Below, piece after piece: positions 51,283-60,347 of a DNA stretch of 64,000 nt. Made by a program: the position numbers and the translations under genes. Every line of letters starts with the position of its first letter. The stretch's first letter is position 1. The notes below the pieces were generated by a model. That model was not told the origin of the DNA. It was given only the letters and a program-made list of their open reading frames with translations, and ran no database searches. Source of the DNA: Tropicibacter sp. R16_0 (GTDB taxonomy: Bacteria; Pseudomonadota; Alphaproteobacteria; Rhodobacterales; Rhodobacteraceae); NCBI RefSeq assembly GCF_017743935.1, contig NZ_JAGHRE010000001.1:479683-543682 (forward strand), read 5' to 3'.

Positions 51283-52779
51283 TCAGATGGTTTGGTCGTA
51301 GTCGCCCACGCCGGGTTCGGTGCGGATCACCGCGTCGATGTCGGCAAAGATGGCGCGCATCTCGGCTTCGCTTTCGCTGCTTTCGCACACCACCACCAGA
51401 TTTGGTGTATTGGACGAGGCGCGCACCAGGCCCCAGCTGCCGTTGTCCAGGATCACGCGGGCGCCATTGACGGTAACGACCTCCTTGATCGCGCGACCTG
51501 CAAAAGCCTCTCCGGCCTCATGCTTGGCCACCAGCCTGTCAACAAGGCGGGCCAGGATGTCGTATTTCTCGGTATCTGCAGCATAGGGTGACATGGTCGG
51601 TGTCGACCAGGTCTTTGGCAGTGCCTTGCGCAGGTCCGACATGCTTTTGTCGGGGTTGCGGTCCATCAGCTTGCAGATCTCGACCGCCACGCGCATGCCG
51701 CAGTCATAGCCGCGCCCCACCGGCTCGGCGAGGAAGTAGTGGCCCGATTTTTCGAACCCGGCCAGAGCACCGATTTCCTTGACGCGCCGTTTCATGTGGC
51801 TGTGGCCGGTTTTCCAGTAGTCCGCTGTCACGCCATTGGCTTGCAACTCTGGATCGCTGGCAAAAAGGCCTGTGGATTTCACATCTGCCACAAAGGTCGC
51901 GTTGGGATAGAGCTTGGACAGATCGCGCGCCATGATGACGCCCACCTTGTCAGCAAAGATCTCTTCGCCTTCGTCATCCACCACGCCACACCGGTCGCCG
52001 TCCCCGTCAAAGCCAAGCGCCATATCGGCGCCTGAGGCTTTCACGGACGCCGACATGTCATGCAGCATCTCCATCGCTTCGGGGTTCGGGTTGTAGTTGG
52101 GGAAGGTGTAATCCAGCCGGTTGTGGCTATCGACCACCTCGACACCCATGCGTTCGAACACTTCAGGCGCAAAGGCGGCAGCGGTGCCGTTGCCCGTGGC
52201 GCAGACCACCTTGAGCGGGCGGGTCATTTTGAAATCGCCCACCAGATCGTCGATATAGGCCTCTTTCACGCCATCCACGAATTCGTACGAGCCACCAGGG
52301 CGCGGCACGCCTTCACCGTTCAGAACGATATCGCGCAGCTCGGCCATTTCGTCCGGCCCGTGCGTCAGCGGTCGGTCAAAGCCCATCTTGACCCCGGTCC
52401 AGCCGTTGGGGTTGTGGCTGGCGGTGACCATGGCCACCGCAGGTACATCCAGATGAAACTGCGCGAAATAGGCCATGGGCGAGACCGCCGGGCCGATGTC
52501 CTTGACCTGAACGCCCGCTTGCATCAGCCCCAGGATCAGCGCGTTCTTGATGCTGAGTGAATAGTCGCGATAGTCGTTGCCAACCGCGATCACAGGCTCG
52601 ATCCCGCGCTTGTGCATCTGTGTGCCCAAACCTAGGCCAAGGGCCGTCATGCCGGGCAGGTTGATCTCGTCAGGGTATTTCCAGCGCGCGTCATATTCGC
52701 GAAAGCCCGTGGGCTTGATCATGGCGTCGCGCAGAAAGCTCCAGGTGTTCGGGGTCACCTCGGCAAGGGGTTTGGTCAT
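51283..52779 (-). CDS. Phosphomannomutase/phosphoglucomutase
   Basis: This 498-aa enzyme interconverts hexose 1- and 6-phosphates for surface sugar nucleotides. It has the phosphoserine loop VTASHNPNGWTGVKMG, the metal-binding DGDGDRCGVVDD, the sugar-binding segment FEKSGHYFLAEP and a C-terminal phosphate-binding VRASSNTPNLVVVCE. It is the last gene of the kpsT - kpsE - kdsA run on this strand, 20 bp after kdsA. Confidence 0.92.
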   Translation of the reverse strand: MTKPLAEVTPNTWSFLRDAMIKPTGFREYDARWKYPDEINLPGMTALGLGLGTQMHKRGIEPVIAVGNDYRDYSLSIKNALILGLMQAGVQVKDIGPAVSPMAYFAQFHLDVPAVAMVTASHNPNGWTGVKMGFDRPLTHGPDEMAELRDIVLNGEGVPRPGGSYEFVDGVKEAYIDDLVGDFKMTRPLKVVCATGNGTAAAFAPEVFERMGVEVVDSHNRLDYTFPNYNPNPEAMEMLHDMSASVKASGADMALGFDGDGDRCGVVDDEGEEIFADKVGVIMARDLSKLYPNATFVADVKSTGLFASDPELQANGVTADYWKTGHSHMKRRVKEIGALAGFEKSGHYFLAEPVGRGYDCGMRVAVEICKLMDRNPDKSMSDLRKALPKTWSTPTMSPYAADTEKYDILARLVDRLVAKHEAGEAFAGRAIKEVVTVNGARVILDNGSWGLVRASSNTPNLVVVCESSESEAEMRAIFADIDAVIRTEPGVGDYDQTI

Positions 52780-52799
52780 AACAAAAATCTCGTCAAAGG

Positions 52800-53633
52800 T
52801 CAGATTTGAATGGGGTTGGCTTTGGCAAGCCGGTCGAAATCCATGAGGCTGCTGATCAGCGCAGACATTTGATCCAGGTAGATCATGTTGGGCCCATCAC
52901 AGGGGGCATTGTCCGGGTCCTGGTGCGTTTCCATGAAGACGCCTGCAACACCTGCCGATACTGCGGTGCGCGCCATGAGGGGGGCAAATTCACGCTGCCC
53001 GCCGGACGAGCCACCCAGACCACCGGGCTGCGCCACCGTGTGGGTTGCGTCCATGATCACCGGATAGCCGGTGCGCGCCATCTCGGGCAGCGCCTGCATG
53101 TCGACCACCAAGCGGTTATAGCCAAAGCTCACGCCGCGCTCGGTCAGCATGATGTTGTGGTTGTCGGTGCTTTCGATCTTGGCCGCCACGTTGGCCATGT
53201 CCCAAGGCGCCAGGAACTGGCCCTTCTTGACGTTGACCGTGGCGCCGGTTGCGCCTGCGGCCTTGAGCAGGGCAGTCTGGCGGCACAGGAAGGCGGGGAT
53301 TTGCAGGATGTCACAAACCTCGGCCACAGGCGCGCATTGCTCTTTTTCATGCACGTCCGTTGTCACCGGCACGCCGATGGAGTCCTTGACCGACTGCAGA
53401 ACCGCCAATCCCTTCTCCAGCCCCAGGGCAGGGGCTGCATTGACCGAAGTGCGGTTGGCCTTGTCGAACGACCCTTTGAACACATACTGCGCGCCAGCGG
53501 CATCACAGGCTTCTTTCAGAGTGCCGGCAATCATCTGCGCATGGTCTGCGCTTTCCAGCTGGCAGGGGCCCGCGATGATGGTGAGCGGAAGGTCATTGCC
53601 GATCGTCAGACCGGCGACTGGGACATGTTTCAT
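52800..53633 (-). CDS. kdsA: 3-deoxy-8-phosphooctulonate synthase
   Basis: This 277-aa enzyme condenses arabinose 5-phosphate with PEP to give Kdo 8-phosphate. It has AGPCQLESADHAQMIA, FKGSFDKANRTSVNA, then TDVHEKEQC, LKAAGATGATVNVKKGQFLA and DATHTVAQPGGLGGSSGGQRE. The ATG at 53633 lies 4 bp after the kpsE-like stop. Kdo is needed for lipid A core and as the phospholipid-linked primer of ABC-dependent capsules, which suits its neighbours. Confidence 0.95.
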   Translation of the reverse strand: MKHVPVAGLTIGNDLPLTIIAGPCQLESADHAQMIAGTLKEACDAAGAQYVFKGSFDKANRTSVNAAPALGLEKGLAVLQSVKDSIGVPVTTDVHEKEQCAPVAEVCDILQIPAFLCRQTALLKAAGATGATVNVKKGQFLAPWDMANVAAKIESTDNHNIMLTERGVSFGYNRLVVDMQALPEMARTGYPVIMDATHTVAQPGGLGGSSGGQREFAPLMARTAVSAGVAGVFMETHQDPDNAPCDGPNMIYLDQMSALISSLMDFDRLAKANPIQI

Positions 53634-53637
53634 GAGT

Positions 53638-55296
53638 TTACGATGATACCTGTTCACGAAGGATGGACGCTGTAAGCGAGATCATCAGGTAGATACCGGA
53701 AAACACCAGGAATGCCAAAATCGTATTTTCAAAGGCACGCGGATAGGCGGGTTCCTCGCTTTCCACCGGATAGACGGATGTTGTCAGATAGCGCACCTGA
53801 CGGTTGGCTTCCATCCGGGTGGTTTCCATCTGCTGCAATGAGGCTTGCAGCATGGCGTCACGTGTCGCCAGATCAGCCTGAGCCATTTGGATGCGGACAG
53901 CCAAGCGCGCCAGCGAGTTTTCGCCGTTCGAGGCGTCGGTCATTTCCGCATTCAGTTGAGCGAGAAGATCGCTGAGCCGCTGCACGTCACCACGGGCACC
54001 TTCAACCTTGGCCCGGTTTGGGCGGGAGTTGTCCAGCAAGGCTGCCAGTTGCAGCTCTTTTTCTTGCAACTGAATCTCGACCGTATTGATGCGGCTGCGC
54101 AGGCTGGCGATCACCCCTTCGGGGTCCAGAAGCGCGCCCTTGATCTGCAATTCGATCAGGGCCTCTTGTGCTTCGCGCCGTTTTTCCTCGGCGATCTCCA
54201 AACCTTCTTCCGCGTCTTTCATCTGATCGGCGCGTTTTTCGACCGACAGATTGTTGACGCGTTCTTCGGCGTAAGAGATCAGCTTTTCCGAAAACTCGGT
54301 CGCAACGGCAGGATCTGGTGCGATCACCTCCATCCGGATGACGCCTTCGGTCGGGTCATACCCGATCTTCACGTTGCGGCTGTAGGTCTTGTAGGCCTCT
54401 TCGTTTGAAGCATCGACAGGCAGTCGCTGAATCGGATCAATCCAGGGCTGCGAAAACTCGCTCTTGAAACCGACATCACGGTCCAAACGCAGCATTCCAT
54501 CCTTGGATTCCAGATAGGATTGTACAGCAATGGAATCTTGGCTGGTGGCAAACTGAGTGCCGGACAAAAGTCCGCCAATCCCACTGGCATTGTCCGCCTG
54601 AAGGATCAGGAATTCGGACTTTGACGAATACATCGGCGTGGCAATGACATAAAAGTACCACCCGACAATCAGAGTTGGCAGGAAGACAAAGGCAGACAGC
54701 CGCGTCATCAACAGCAAGAGTTTCTTGCGGCGACGCTTGGCAATGTCACGTTGGATCTGGCTGATCTCGCGATCGCGTCGTTCTGCCGGGCTCAACTCGG
54801 TGGACGGCAGGGTCTGTTTCTGCGGGGCGACGGTTTGTGGCAACTGGACCTTGTCGGACTTCTCGTCCTTCTTGGCCGCAGGTTTTGTTTCAGCCTCGTT
54901 CTTGGGTACCACCAGTTCCAGCATGTTCGACCGCTTCAGCGGGTCAATGCCGTTTTGGCGCAGCAGACGTACCGCGTCATAGTCGGATGTCGCGGGCAAG
55001 TTGTGCTTTTGCGCCACGCGACGCGCCATGCGCAACTGGCGCCCGGTCAGACCCTCTTTCTTGATCGCATCGATCTCGGTCTCGGCGCTGGTTTCGCGCG
55101 CCGATGATACCTGACCCTGCATTGCGGCCTGTTCGGCACGGGCGCGCGCAGACGGGTCAGTGGCGGGCGCTGGCGCGGCGGATTGCGCCGTGTCCTCTGC
55201 CGGTGTGGCTTTCTCCATCGGCGCAGCTCCGGCTTCGGCCGGGGTGGCCGGATTGCGGCGGATGCGAAACTTCTTAGCCTTGGGTTTCGTAGTCAT
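53638..55296 (-). CDS. KpsE/BexC-type capsule polysaccharide export inner-membrane protein
   Basis: This 552-aa protein has an unusual ~190-residue N-terminal extension rich in Ala, Pro, Glu and Lys. A membrane helix near residues 193-218 (SAFVFLPTLIVGWYFYVIAT) follows, then a periplasmic segment starting PMYSSKSEFLIL, and long coiled coils (EEGLEIAEEKRREAQEALIE). A C-terminal membrane helix, NTILAFLVFSGIYLMISLTA, closes it. This is the polysaccharide co-polymerase type 3 plan of KpsE/CtrB. Its start lies 23 bp inside kpsT. Confidence 0.88.
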   Translation of the reverse strand: MTTKPKAKKFRIRRNPATPAEAGAAPMEKATPAEDTAQSAAPAPATDPSARARAEQAAMQGQVSSARETSAETEIDAIKKEGLTGRQLRMARRVAQKHNLPATSDYDAVRLLRQNGIDPLKRSNMLELVVPKNEAETKPAAKKDEKSDKVQLPQTVAPQKQTLPSTELSPAERRDREISQIQRDIAKRRRKKLLLLMTRLSAFVFLPTLIVGWYFYVIATPMYSSKSEFLILQADNASGIGGLLSGTQFATSQDSIAVQSYLESKDGMLRLDRDVGFKSEFSQPWIDPIQRLPVDASNEEAYKTYSRNVKIGYDPTEGVIRMEVIAPDPAVATEFSEKLISYAEERVNNLSVEKRADQMKDAEEGLEIAEEKRREAQEALIELQIKGALLDPEGVIASLRSRINTVEIQLQEKELQLAALLDNSRPNRAKVEGARGDVQRLSDLLAQLNAEMTDASNGENSLARLAVRIQMAQADLATRDAMLQASLQQMETTRMEANRQVRYLTTSVYPVESEEPAYPRAFENTILAFLVFSGIYLMISLTASILREQVSS

Positions 55297-55933
55297 AGAG
55301 CTGCTTAGCCTCTTCCAAGGTGTCAAACATGTGCAGGTGGCCATCCAGCAGAACGGCGGCCTGACGTGCAAATTTTTCAAGTGTGTCGGGTTGGTGGGAC
55401 ACGATGATGATCGTTGTTGTGCGCAGCCTCTCTTCGAGGATCGAGCCTGCCCGCTTGTTGAACTCGACGTCTGTGGATCCGGGCATCCCCTCGTCGATGA
55501 GGTAGATGTCGAAATCCAGCGCCAGCATCAACGCAAAGGAAAACCTTGCCCGCATGCCCGACGAATAGGTGCCAAGCGGTTGATCAAAGTACTCTCCCAA
55601 TCCGCACAGCCAACGGCAATAGGCCTCGACATAGTCCGGATCCAACCCGTAGAGCTTGGCGATATAGCGCGAGTTTTCCATGGCCGATACACGCCCGACA
55701 ACGCCTCCCATGAAACCCAATGGGAAAGAGATGTTGCAGTTGCGCCGAATCTCGCCCTCATCCGGTTTCTCAAGGCCCGCGATCATGTTGATCAGAGTTG
55801 TCTTGCCGGTGCCGTTTGGCGCCAGAACACCCAGAGATTTTCCCAATTCCACGCGAAACGAGACACGGTCCAGGATCACCTTGCGGTGACTCCCTGTCCA
55901 GAAGGACTTGCTAACGTTGTCAAACTCGAGCAT
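55274..55933 (-). CDS. Capsule polysaccharide ABC transporter ATP-binding protein (KpsT-like)
   Basis: This 219-aa ATPase has Walker A APNGTGKTT (38-46), a signature YSSGMRARFSFALML and Walker B FDIYLIDEGMPG, then the switch VSHQPDTLEKFA, close in length and sequence to KpsT/BexA. It would power export of a Kdo-linked capsule. The partner permease (KpsM) is not beside it in this window. It leads the kpsT - kpsE - kdsA - phosphohexomutase unit. Confidence 0.9.
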   Translation of the reverse strand: MLEFDNVSKSFWTGSHRKVILDRVSFRVELGKSLGVLAPNGTGKTTLINMIAGLEKPDEGEIRRNCNISFPLGFMGGVVGRVSAMENSRYIAKLYGLDPDYVEAYCRWLCGLGEYFDQPLGTYSSGMRARFSFALMLALDFDIYLIDEGMPGSTDVEFNKRAGSILEERLRTTTIIIVSHQPDTLEKFARQAAVLLDGHLHMFDTLEEAKQLYDYETQG

Positions 55934-56279
55934 CGGTTTACTGCTTATGCCTTGTCGGATGGCTGAACCTCAGCCGTTGGTCGCTGGCGGCCCTTCTTTG
56001 TCTGGGGCGTTGGGCTGGTTTATAGGGCGATTTTGGCCACATTATGTCGAAATGTGAAACAAATATTCAACGCGTTGTGTCGCGATCAAATCTCGACGTT
56101 TCAACATGGGATACGTTTTACCAGATTGAAGGTCTGTTTGGGATGGGGGCGTTGGAAAAGATTGTTTCCAGCTGGTGAACAATTTCGTGTGTCGGGCTGT
56201 TCTGACTCTGGACCGGCAACGGATTTTTCCTATCTTGATCCCGGTTTACAACGCGCTGCAAGCGAAAAAAGGAGTGGTT
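55934..56279. other. Divergent intergenic region, kpsT-like / uracil-DNA glycosylase-like
   Basis: There is no supported CDS in these 346 bp. The stretch 56035-56120 is A+T-richer and probably carries the divergent promoters (for example around AAATATTCAACG), but I cannot place boxes reliably. An open frame from 56175 runs into the glycosylase gene and is treated as 5' sequence. Confidence 0.4.
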
Positions 56280-56876
56280 TTGATCCAAGCCGCAGACCTC
56301 AAATCTCAAATTCGCGCGTGTACACAGTGTTCCGAACGTTTTGCCAAGACGGCGTCGGCTCACAAGCCGCGGCCTGTGGTGTGGTTTCGACCCACAGCAC
56401 GACTGTTGATTGCAGGGCAGGCGCCCGGCGCGCGGGTTCATGCCTCGGGGCGGCCATTCACCGACCCGTCAGGAGACCGGCTGCGGGATTGGCTGGGGTT
56501 GGAGGAACAGACCTTTTACGACAAGGACCGGGTGGCCATCGTACCAATGGCCTTTTGCTTTCCGGGGTACAACGAACGCAAGGCTGATCTGCCACCGCCG
56601 CCCATTTGCGGCAAGACGTGGCATCACCAGGTGATGGCGGCCCTGAACCGGGTGCAGTTGACTATCCTGGTCGGCGGCTACGCTCAAAAATATCACATGG
56701 GTGCAAAGGGGTCGGTCACGCAGACAGTTGCAGGGTGGCGCGACCATGCGCCCGGGCTCTTTGCCTTGCCTCATCCCTCGTGGCGCAATACGGGATGGCT
56801 GAAGAAAAACCCCTGGTTCGAGGCCGAATTGTTGCCGACGCTCAGGGCCCGCGTGAATGAGGTGCTCGATGACTGA
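56280..56876 (+). CDS. Uracil-DNA glycosylase family protein (Fe-S type)
   Basis: This 198-aa protein has the superfamily motif IAGQAPGARVHASGRPFTDP and the late segment LFALPHPSWRNTGWL. Four Cys, two in the N-terminal ACTQC (14, 17) and two in CFPG...PPPIC, match the 4Fe-4S ligands of family 4/5 enzymes. It should excise uracil or act in a related repair step. The start is taken as TTG at 56280, because AAGGAG lies 5 nt upstream; the ATG at 56175 would add a 35-residue stretch without homology. It overlaps the SseB-like gene by 8 bp. Confidence 0.85.
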   Translation: MIQAADLKSQIRACTQCSERFAKTASAHKPRPVVWFRPTARLLIAGQAPGARVHASGRPFTDPSGDRLRDWLGLEEQTFYDKDRVAIVPMAFCFPGYNERKADLPPPPICGKTWHHQVMAALNRVQLTILVGGYAQKYHMGAKGSVTQTVAGWRDHAPGLFALPHPSWRNTGWLKKNPWFEAELLPTLRARVNEVLDD

Positions 56877-57657
56877 CCCAACACCGCTTGATGTCGCCCA
56901 TGCAGCGATGGAGGCTGCACCTGCCGATGATGCAGCGCGCCTGCGGTTCTATGAGCGGCTGGGGGATTGCGAGTTGTTCCTGCTGCTAACCGAAGAGGCC
57001 AAGGACGAGAACATCTCACCCGAGCTGTTCGAGGTGGCAGATGGGCGGTTTTTGCTGGCATTTGATCGCGAAGAGCGCCTGGCTCGGTTCGTTGGTCAGC
57101 CCGCACCCTATGCGGCGCTGTCGGGGCGTATCCTGGCCAAGATGCTTGCCGGACAGGGGATTGGTTTGGGCTTGAACCTCGAAGTGGCACCATCCTCGAT
57201 CCTGATCCCGCCCGAGGCGATGGCCTGGCTGCAACAGACGCTGGAACACGCCCCCGACGAGGTCGAGGCGCAGGTGGAGCGGTTCACGCCACCCACGGGC
57301 CTGCCTGAAAGCCTGATCACCTCGTTGGATGCGAAACTGAGCACGGCGCAGGGGCTGGCACGTTCGGCCTATCTTGTCGGGGTCACATACCCTGGTGGCG
57401 GACAGGGCCATCTTTTGGGGTTTGTTGGCGCCATCGAGGACGCGCAAGGGGCCTTGGCCAAAGCAGCCTCAGAGGCACTGACGTTTTCTGGTGTGGATGC
57501 GGGCGCAATGGATGTGGGGTTCTTTGATGCGGGCGATCCGGTGGCCGCGAAGCTCGAAGCTGTTGGCCTGCGGTTTGACTTGCCGCAACCAGAAGTGCCC
57601 GAGATGAAACAGGTGGCCCCGGGAAGCGACCCTGACAAACCGCCGCGATTGAAGTGA
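56869..57657 (+). CDS. SseB family protein
   Basis: This 262-aa protein has an N-terminal SseB domain: ARLRFYERLGDCELFLLL, then DGRFLLAFDREERLARF and PYAALSGRILAKMLAGQG. A C-terminal SseB_C-like region (PESLITSLDAKLSTAQGLA) follows. The E. coli namesake enhances a serine-related activity; the molecular function is unclear. The ATG at 56869 overlaps the glycosylase stop; ATG 56857 is the alternative. Confidence 0.85.
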   Translation: MTDPTPLDVAHAAMEAAPADDAARLRFYERLGDCELFLLLTEEAKDENISPELFEVADGRFLLAFDREERLARFVGQPAPYAALSGRILAKMLAGQGIGLGLNLEVAPSSILIPPEAMAWLQQTLEHAPDEVEAQVERFTPPTGLPESLITSLDAKLSTAQGLARSAYLVGVTYPGGGQGHLLGFVGAIEDAQGALAKAASEALTFSGVDAGAMDVGFFDAGDPVAAKLEAVGLRFDLPQPEVPEMKQVAPGSDPDKPPRLK

Positions 57658-57661
57658 GGGG

Positions 57662-57714
57662 GCGCGGGGGCCGGGGGCATGGCCGCAACGCGGCCATGCC
57701 CCCGGCCCCCGCGC
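57662..57714. repeat. 25-bp perfect inverted repeat between convergent genes
   Basis: Bases 57662-57686 and 57690-57714 are perfect complements with loop AAC: 25 bp without a mismatch and almost all G or C. It lies wholly in the 64-bp gap between the sseB-like stop (57657) and the GST stop (57722). There is no T-tract. It lacks the GTTGGGCC core but resembles copies a-d in position and 3-nt loop. Confidence 0.85.
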
Positions 57715-57721
57715 GTCCGCT

Positions 57722-58600
57722 CTACTCTTCAGCGGGCTCGAGCTTGTCTTGCGTCTTGGTTTCGAAATCCCCGGCGTCGTGGCGTTCGCGCAGCTGTGTG
57801 TGCAACTCGCCAAAGGCCCGGTTCACCATGCGACCTCGGCTGACGGCCGGGCGAGCATCGATGTCTTTGGCCCAGCGCAGAACGTTCTCGTAGCTGGTCA
57901 CATCCAGGAATTCGGCTGCGTCATACAGGCGTCCAAGGACCAGTTGCCCGTACCAAGCCCAGATCGCCATGTCGGCAATGGTATAGTCCGGCCCTGCGAT
58001 GAACGTTGTTTCCGCCAATTGCCGATCCAGCACATCCAGTTGACGCTTGGTCTCCATCGCAAAGCGATCGATCGGGTATTGCCATTTCTCGGGGGCGTAG
58101 GCGTAAAAGTGACCAAAGCCGCCGCCCAGATAGGGCGCGCTGCCCATCTGCCAGAACAGCCAGTTCATCACTTCGGTTCGCGCGGCGCCGTCCTTGGGCA
58201 GGAAGGCATCGAACTTCTCGGCCAGATGCACCAGGATCGAACCGGATTCGAACACACGCACAGGCGTGTCGCCCGAATGGTCCATCATCGCAGGGATCTT
58301 GGAATTGGGATTGGCGCCGACAAAGCCAGAACCAAACTGTTCGCCTTCACCGATGTTGACGAGCCAAGCGTCATATTCCGCGCCCTCGTGACCAAGTGCC
58401 AGCAGTTCTTCGAGCATCACCGTGACCTTGACCCCATTGGGCGTCGCCAGCGAATAGAGCTGCAGGGGGTGCTTGCCCACCGGCAGGTCCTTGTCATGGG
58501 TGGCGCCTGCAATGGGGCGGTTGATGTTGGCAAAACGCCCACCGCTTTCGGCGTCCCAGGTCCAGACTTTGGGCGGGGTGTAGGTTGTATCGTCGCTCAT
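57722..58600 (-). CDS. yghU: YghU-type glutathione S-transferase / disulfide-bond oxidoreductase
   Basis: This 292-aa protein has the YghU N-terminal extension with GGRFANINRPIAGATHDKDL, then LYSLATPNGVKVTVMLEELL (thioredoxin-fold glutathione site), VGANPNSKIPAM, FESGSILVHLAEKF and a helical C-terminal domain with FIAGPDYTIADMAIWAWYG. Members reduce disulfides with glutathione. ATG 58600 is preferred; 58612 is possible. It faces the sseB-like gene tail-to-tail. Confidence 0.92.
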   Translation of the reverse strand: MSDDTTYTPPKVWTWDAESGGRFANINRPIAGATHDKDLPVGKHPLQLYSLATPNGVKVTVMLEELLALGHEGAEYDAWLVNIGEGEQFGSGFVGANPNSKIPAMMDHSGDTPVRVFESGSILVHLAEKFDAFLPKDGAARTEVMNWLFWQMGSAPYLGGGFGHFYAYAPEKWQYPIDRFAMETKRQLDVLDRQLAETTFIAGPDYTIADMAIWAWYGQLVLGRLYDAAEFLDVTSYENVLRWAKDIDARPAVSRGRMVNRAFGELHTQLRERHDAGDFETKTQDKLEPAEE

Positions 58601-58854
58601 GTCGCGTGTCATCCGTATCTGTTTGAGGCCTGAAGCCCCGGTTCGGAGCTAGTCCAGAGGCGATCAAAGTCCAACCGCGCGGCGGGGGCAAGGGGGACAT
58701 TGAAACAAAACGGGGCGTCTTGATCACGAAATCTCGTGTCCCCTCACAGCCGCGTTAGCCCCCCTTCGCAGCGAGGATTTTTCACATATTGTTTGGGAAC
58801 GCCCGGTACAGATGCCGGATAGCCCAGAGATTTGAACCCAGACAGGACCCCGCC

Positions 58855-59373
58855 ATGAAACGTTTTGCCCTGGCTTTTGCCGCCGCCTCGATGTTCGCTT
58901 TGCCTGCCCTTGCAGGCCCTCAATATGTTGACGAAACCGGCTTTGCCGTGTCCGGTTATGACGTCGTGGCCTATCGCAGCCTGGCTCAGGCTCCGGTCGG
59001 CCAGTCGCAGCCTGAGGGCGTCAAAGGCCGCGCCGACATCACGGCGGAATACAACGGGTCGACCTTTGCCTTCTCGACCGAAGCCAACCGCGATGCCTTT
59101 GTGGCAAACCCCGCATTCTATGCGCCGCAGTATGACGGGCATTGTGCTTATGGCGTCTCCAAAGGTGGCAAGGTGCCTGGCAACCCGAACCTGTGGCGGA
59201 TCGTTGACGACAAGCTGTACCTGAACATCACCGATGTCGTGGTTGGCTTCTGGGAAGAAGACATTCCCGGCAACCTGAACCTGGCTCAAGGCAATTGGCC
59301 CGGCATCGAGGGCAAGGATGCCTCGACAAACACGATCCCGAAATTCACCTCGCAGGCGCCGATCAAGAACTGA
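58855..59373 (+). CDS. Secreted YHS domain-containing protein
   Basis: This 172-aa protein starts with a signal peptide (MKRFALAFAAASMFALPALA). The YHS-like fold contains GFAVSGYDVVAYRS, FSTEANRDAFVANPAFYAPQ and DGHCAYGVSKGGKVPGNP. YHS domains in such proteins are thought to bind metals or haem; the function is unproven. The ATG at 58855 has an AGGA site. A terminator follows directly. Confidence 0.9.
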   Translation: MKRFALAFAAASMFALPALAGPQYVDETGFAVSGYDVVAYRSLAQAPVGQSQPEGVKGRADITAEYNGSTFAFSTEANRDAFVANPAFYAPQYDGHCAYGVSKGGKVPGNPNLWRIVDDKLYLNITDVVVGFWEEDIPGNLNLAQGNWPGIEGKDASTNTIPKFTSQAPIKN

Positions 59374-59397
59374 TCCGTCCGTCATGGTTAGACATCA

Positions 59398-59430
59398 AGA
59401 CGCCCGTATTTGTTTCGGGCGTCTTTTTTG
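59398..59430 (+). terminator. Rho-independent terminator after the YHS gene
   Basis: A 9-bp stem AGACGCCCG / CGGGCGTCT with a 9-nt loop is followed by a T run, 24 bp after the stop. Confidence 0.82.
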
Positions 59431-59488
59431 TCGCCTTGTTCGGTTATTTTGGTCAGACTGACCGAAACAATCGCAAGGGGCGCTTGGC

Positions 59489-60277
59489 ATGTGGTCACGC
59501 ATAATGGCTGCGACGGCAATGATGGCAGGGGGTGCTACGGCGACACTGGCGGAGCCATTGTATCCGAATTCGGTTGTGTCCAACGAACTCGAGTTCATCA
59601 CGACCAGCGACGAAAACGCCTTTGGGTGTTTGATCTTTCAAGATCGCGTCCGGGCCGAGATGCCGGACAAACGCCGGGACGAGCTTTTTGCCGATGGCGT
59701 CTTTCTGTTTCAGGCGCGCTTTACGGACGGGACGCAGGTGGACATCTATGTGCACCCCGACGCGGGTGAGATGCAGCGCGCCGAGGAACTGGCAAATGCA
59801 ATTTCGCGCCCGATTGGCGCGTTGCCCACCCTGATGCGACAGAACTTGCGGCACGTGGTGGTGCATATCGGCGATGAAACCGCATTTGCCGAGGATCGCG
59901 GACGGTTCTTCACGGTCTATTCCGAAAACATGGCGACGCGCATCGAAAACCATGATCTCGAGGAGACCGTGTTCCACGAATCCGTTCACGCCACATTGGA
60001 TGTGCCTTGGGCTGACAGCGCAGAATGGAGGCAGGCGCAAAGGGCCGACGGTGGCTTCATAACAGATTACGCAGCCCGCAACCGGCAGGGCGAGGATTTG
60101 GCCGAAAGCGCTCTCTTTGCATGGGCGTTGCTGCGTTACCCAGGACGTTTACCTGCCGAGGTCGAAGAGGCCGTGCGCACCACAATTCCCAACCGGTTGG
60201 AACTGTTGGAGCAAATTCTCGAGGTGGACGCGCCGATTCAGCGTCCCATCGGTTCGTATCAGGGATGCAATGGCTGA
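59489..60277 (+). CDS. Secreted putative zinc metallopeptidase (HESVH)
   Basis: This 262-aa protein has a signal peptide (IMAATAMMAGGATATLAEP). A zincin-like site follows, with ETVFHESVHATLDVPW, i.e. HExxH at 163-167, and GEDLAESALFAWALL, where Glu206 could be the third ligand. The spacing resembles MtfA/anthrax lethal-factor-type gluzincins. The rest lacks a family I can name. It sits alone between two terminators. Activity and exact family are inference. Confidence 0.78.
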   Translation: MWSRIMAATAMMAGGATATLAEPLYPNSVVSNELEFITTSDENAFGCLIFQDRVRAEMPDKRRDELFADGVFLFQARFTDGTQVDIYVHPDAGEMQRAEELANAISRPIGALPTLMRQNLRHVVVHIGDETAFAEDRGRFFTVYSENMATRIENHDLEETVFHESVHATLDVPWADSAEWRQAQRADGGFITDYAARNRQGEDLAESALFAWALLRYPGRLPAEVEEAVRTTIPNRLELLEQILEVDAPIQRPIGSYQGCNG

Positions 60278-60300
60278 CAGCGCAGGTGAGGCTGAAACAA

Positions 60301-60328
60301 AAAAGCCCGCGACGAGGCGCGGGCTTTT
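60301..60328. terminator. Bidirectional terminator before gcrA
   Basis: AAAAGCCCGC / GCGGGCTTTT (10-bp stem, 8-nt loop) lies between the metallopeptidase stop and the gcrA stop. A/T tracts on both sides let it act for both convergent genes. Confidence 0.8.
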
Positions 60329-60347
60329 GGGAACTCACTGAATACGG

